7,796 bases of DNA from Planctomycetota bacterium (GTDB lineage: Bacteria > Planctomycetota > Planctomycetia > Pirellulales > UBA7805): NCBI GenBank assembly GCA_014237955.1, contig JABABY010000090.1:1-7796 (forward strand). The letters run 5' to 3'. The position numbers and the translations under genes are program-made. Of the stretch, positions 4,997 through 7,796 are shown piece by piece (position 1 is the first letter of the stretch; every line of letters begins with the position of its first letter). The notes below the pieces were generated by a model. It worked only from the letters and a program-made list of their open reading frames with translations. It was not told the origin of the DNA and ran no database searches.

Positions 4997-6424
4997 CTAA
5001 ACCAACACCTCCGCCTCTGGCGCCAATCGCTTTTCAAACCGCTTGCGAATCGGTTCAATGACTTCAGAAATAAACTGCGTGACCTGTTCTGACGCACGGC
5101 CAATGAAACGCGATGGCAGGACCGCTGCTTCCAAATCGACTCCTGCAAACGCAGCATCGCCTGCTAACCGCTCTAACAAATCATTTGCCTCCCCCTGCTC
5201 TTTGACGACGCGACTGGCCTGTTGACTGTGTTGTCGTATTCGTTCGTGTAATTCCTGGCGGTCCCCACCGGCACGAACTGCATCCATTAAAATATTTTCT
5301 GTAGCCATAAAAGGCAACTCTTCACACAAACGCTGGCGAATGACTTCCGGATAGACCACAAAACCCTTTGCCACATTCTGGTAAAGCCGAAGGATCGCAT
5401 CGATGCCTAAAAAAGCCTGAGGAAGAACGAGCCGCCTATTGGCACTGTCGTCCAACGTGCGTTCCATCCACTGCGTGGCCATGGTCTGCTGGGCACTCGA
5501 TTCGAGGCTCATAACAAATCGCGAGAGTGCGCACATCCGTTCACTCCGCATCGGATTTCGCTTGTAGGCCATTGCTGAAGAACCGATCTGGTCTTTTTCA
5601 AAAGGTTCTTCCAATTCCTTGCGATTTTGCAACAACCGAAAATCCGTTGCCGCTTTGTGAGCGCTCCCCGCAATACCTGTGAGTGCGCCGACAATCTGTA
5701 CGTCAACTTTGCGAGGGTAGGTCTGACCGGTAACAGCATAGGTCTGCTCAAAACCCATTTTTGTAGCTACAAGCGATTCGAGCTGCTCAACTTTTGCATG
5801 ATCCCCATCGAACAGACTCAAAAAACTAGCCTGTGTTCCCGTCGTTCCCTTGGTACTTCGAAACCGTAACGAGGCGAGACGAAATTCAACTTCCGAAAGA
5901 TCCAGCACCAAATCGTATGCCCAGAGACACGCCCGTTTTCCCACGGTTGTCGGCTGTGCTGGCTGCATGTGCGTGAAGCCAAGACAGGCAAGATCGCGGT
6001 ATTGCTCCGCAAAGGATGCCAGCGAGTTAATGACGGCGACCAGTCGGTCCCGTATTTGTATCAACCCCTCACGAATAAGGATGAGATCCGCATTATCTGT
6101 CACAAAACAACTGGTCGCCCCCAAGTGGATAATGGGGCGGGCCAACGGGCAGAGTTCACCATAGCCGTGTACGTGCGCCATCACATCGTGCCGCAACTTG
6201 CACTCGTAATCGGCTACCTTTTCATAGTTGATATCATCCACATGCGCCTTAAGTTCCACAATTTGATCCGGACTCACCGGCAATCCCAACTCTGCCTCCG
6301 CTTCTGCTAGGGCGATCCAAAGCCTTCGCCACGTTCGAAACTTTCGATCATCGCTCCAAAGGCGCCCCATCTCGGCCGACGCATAGCGGCTCACCAACGG
6401 ATTTTGATACATTTCGTGCGACAT
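4997..6424 (-). CDS. purB: Adenylosuccinate lyase, animal/yeast-type
   Basis: 475-residue cytoplasmic homotetrameric lyase of the fumarase/aspartase superfamily. It removes fumarate from SAICAR (purine synthesis) and from adenylosuccinate (AMP formation). Active-site blocks are RHDVMAHVH (78-86, with H86), GFTHMQPAQ (149-157, with H152 as a catalytic His) and the signature loop GSSAMAYKRNPMRSER (281-296, catalytic Ser in S282/S283). The usual Pro of the signature is Ala, as in yeast Ade13. From recall, long blocks align with human ADSL, including SRYAS.EM, KFRTWR.LW, IIHLGATSC, KGTTGTQASFL, ERTLDDSANRR and ELPFMATENI. Length is near human ADSL and longer than the compact Bacillus form. The ATG at 6424 has AGGTG eight bases upstream. 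It stands 154 bases after the protease gene and 116 before serA. Confidence 0.96.
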   Translation of the reverse strand: MSHEMYQNPLVSRYASAEMGRLWSDDRKFRTWRRLWIALAEAEAELGLPVSPDQIVELKAHVDDINYEKVADYECKLRHDVMAHVHGYGELCPLARPIIHLGATSCFVTDNADLILIREGLIQIRDRLVAVINSLASFAEQYRDLACLGFTHMQPAQPTTVGKRACLWAYDLVLDLSEVEFRLASLRFRSTKGTTGTQASFLSLFDGDHAKVEQLESLVATKMGFEQTYAVTGQTYPRKVDVQIVGALTGIAGSAHKAATDFRLLQNRKELEEPFEKDQIGSSAMAYKRNPMRSERMCALSRFVMSLESSAQQTMATQWMERTLDDSANRRLVLPQAFLGIDAILRLYQNVAKGFVVYPEVIRQRLCEELPFMATENILMDAVRAGGDRQELHERIRQHSQQASRVVKEQGEANDLLERLAGDAAFAGVDLEAAVLPSRFIGRASEQVTQFISEVIEPIRKRFEKRLAPEAEVLV

Positions 6425-6432
6425 GAAATAAA

Positions 6433-6437
6433 CACCT
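6433..6437 (-). promoter_or_regulatory. Ribosome binding site of purB
   Basis: AGGTG at 6437-6433 on the minus strand, eight bases before ATG 6424, supports this start over the in-frame ATG four codons later. Confidence 0.6.
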
Positions 6438-6456
6438 GAGTAGGAACGTAGACTCT

Positions 6457-6485
6457 ATTTTAGCCGCCGCAACCTAAACACGGCA
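6457..6485 (-). promoter_or_regulatory. Weak candidate promoter of purB
   Basis: TAAAAT at 6462-6457 on the minus strand resembles a -10 box and would start transcription about 25 bases before the ATG. The -35 at a 17-base spacing is TGCCGT, a poor match. No purine-repressor or riboswitch-like element is seen in the 154-base gap. Confidence 0.22.
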
Positions 6486-6578
6486 GGGGTGCAATCATGC
6501 CCCACTGTAAGAACCGACAGAGCAACATACCGAGCAGAATCTCGCTGGGCCAATGATCTGGATCGATACCGTCAGGCC

Positions 6579-7796
6579 TCAAGAATCAGCCAGAGCAAGT
6601 CGTTCGGCGATAGGAGGATGGCTGTGGAAGAGAATGACCTCCAAGCGATTTGGATTGGGGTCATCCTTATTTTGGCGGGCAAGTTTACGAAATGCCGATT
6701 GGTAGGCCTCACGGAAAGACGTCTGCTCAAGGGCATATCGATCCGCCTGGCGCTCAAAGTGTCGGCTGAGAGCGTTTTGCAATGGCTCTAGTGAAGTTGA
6801 GAAAAGTGTGATGACCAGCAAGAACAGGGGCAACGTGTAGATTGGGAAATTGGCATAGTCGATTATGGCACCGTTTACTTCAATCCATAAACCCAGCACC
6901 CAGTTGCAAACGAAGAAACCGACCAGCGAATACAATCCTCCGAAACACATCAGCTTCCAAATATGGCGGTGAACATGGTGGCCTATTTCGTGCGCGAAGA
7001 TCACTTCAATTTCATCAGCCGTGAAATGATCGAGCAGTGTATCTCCAATAAGAACCCGGCGCGTTTTCCCCAGACCGGTAAGCATCGCATTTGCCTTCGA
7101 TGTTTCTGCGCTCATTTCCATCCGGAACACCCCCTCAACCGCAATCCCTGTCCCTGCTGAAATCCGGCGCAACCGCTCTTTAATCTCATCGGTCCTTTCA
7201 CCTTCATCAAGCGGTTTGACCTTGTAAAAAATTGGCAGGATCAGTACCGGAGCCAACTGGCCCAGTATGACGCTCAGCAAAAAGAAACCGGCGGCTGCGA
7301 CCAGCCACCACCAATCGTGACAAAGCCAGATCAGCCAATAGAGTCCTGGGATCAAAACGACCGCAAAAGCGACTTCCAGTACGTTGCGTTTACCCCACCG
7401 CCAAAACCACTTCCCAAAACCCTGCCGGGAAAGTTGGTAGCGATGCTGGAGAACATGTCCCGCATAGAACGAAAATGGGAAAGAAAGGAGCATATTACCC
7501 AAGAGAAGCAGCGCCATGAACAGGGCGACTTGAAATGTTACTGGATAATCTCCTGCAATCAATTTCATGAGCCAACTGTCAGGCCGTCCGAGCAACAGCG
7601 CCACCGATGTGAGAAATATGAGATCAATCGCCCGACCAGCCAGTTCGCAAAAAAGTTCCCGCTGACCAAGTGCCTTGGCCTCCGCGAGTTCTTCCGATGT
7701 CATCGATTCTCCGACTTTCCCGACATCCGATGACGCCTCCGGATCCGATGGTGATTTCGTTTCTCGTGGTTCTTCTTTGCCGACAGACTCTTCCAC
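6579..7796 (-). CDS. Ste24-type integral-membrane zinc protease (M48), 5' end possibly cut
   Basis: At least 405 residues of a membrane metalloprotease of the M48 family, closer to Ste24 (CAAX protease) than to HtpX. Hydrophobic segments are near 55-70, 86-110, 139-159, 163-190, 283-306 and 318-335, with the M48 N-terminal domain before the catalytic site. The zinc motif HEIGHH is at 269-274 (H269, E270, H273). The third ligand is E348 in SRHFERQAD, with D352 four residues on. LFHSHPPIAERL near the C-terminus is typical of Ste24. Bacteria lack protein prenylation, so the role is probably membrane-protein quality control or peptide processing. The frame begins with GTG exactly at the window edge, so the true start may be outside. 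An internal ATG at 7703 (residue 32) has GGAG five bases upstream and would drop a polar acidic leader of 31 residues. It stands upstream of purB. Confidence 0.9.
   Translation of the reverse strand: MEESVGKEEPRETKSPSDPEASSDVGKVGESMTSEELAEAKALGQRELFCELAGRAIDLIFLTSVALLLGRPDSWLMKLIAGDYPVTFQVALFMALLLLGNMLLSFPFSFYAGHVLQHRYQLSRQGFGKWFWRWGKRNVLEVAFAVVLIPGLYWLIWLCHDWWWLVAAAGFFLLSVILGQLAPVLILPIFYKVKPLDEGERTDEIKERLRRISAGTGIAVEGVFRMEMSAETSKANAMLTGLGKTRRVLIGDTLLDHFTADEIEVIFAHEIGHHVHRHIWKLMCFGGLYSLVGFFVCNWVLGLWIEVNGAIIDYANFPIYTLPLFLLVITLFSTSLEPLQNALSRHFERQADRYALEQTSFREAYQSAFRKLARQNKDDPNPNRLEVILFHSHPPIAERLALADS

Noticed and set aside
1..7796. Mobile element, CRISPR array, tRNA or rRNA
   Set aside because: No transposase frames, no regularly spaced repeats and no T-loop or rRNA core motifs were seen on either strand.

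Overview
The window looks like a chromosomal segment of a flagellated bacterium, most likely a planctomycete. I infer this from loosely packed genes, mid-range GC, an adenylosuccinate lyase of the animal/yeast type, a Ste24-type membrane protease and a lone sigma-28/FlgM pair outside any visible flagellar operon. No gene on its own proves the phylum. I see no mobile element, CRISPR array, tRNA or rRNA.

Left half, plus strand: the first 500 bases hold only weak candidates, namely a possible C-terminal tail of a gene entering from the left and a 50-codon frame at 293-445. The flagellar sigma factor FliA follows at 516-1307, its start fixed by a strong Shine-Dalgarno. A hairpin at 1318-1339 separates it from a convergent 66-residue minus-strand gene (1357-1557) of unknown function. 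About 1.2 kb then carries no gene I can defend, but it has several hairpins: one terminator-like (1972-1996) and one cluster with alternative pairings (2301-2361). FlgM, the anti-sigma factor for FliA, lies at 2768-3070. A strongly foldable 77-base stretch and a Fur-family regulator (3165-3671) come next. The two flagellar genes make a switch: FlgM holds sigma-28 until the hook-basal body is complete. Fur downstream brings metal or redox control close to this switch, but nothing here shows a functional link.

Right half, minus strand: in transcription order, a Ste24/M48 integral-membrane metalloprotease (cut by the right edge), purB (purine synthesis and the purine nucleotide cycle) and serA (first step of serine synthesis). 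serA converges on fur with 15 bases between their stops. The gaps of 154 and 116 bases suggest separate or loosely coupled transcription. purB and serA both belong to one-carbon and purine supply, since serine provides glycine and formyl groups for purines, so their adjacency makes sense, though it may be chance.

The core genes are recognisable housekeeping and flagellar regulators. The material most worth a second look is the small convergent gene, the gene-free but structured region between fliA and flgM, and the structured leader between flgM and fur. I found no clear new multi-gene system.
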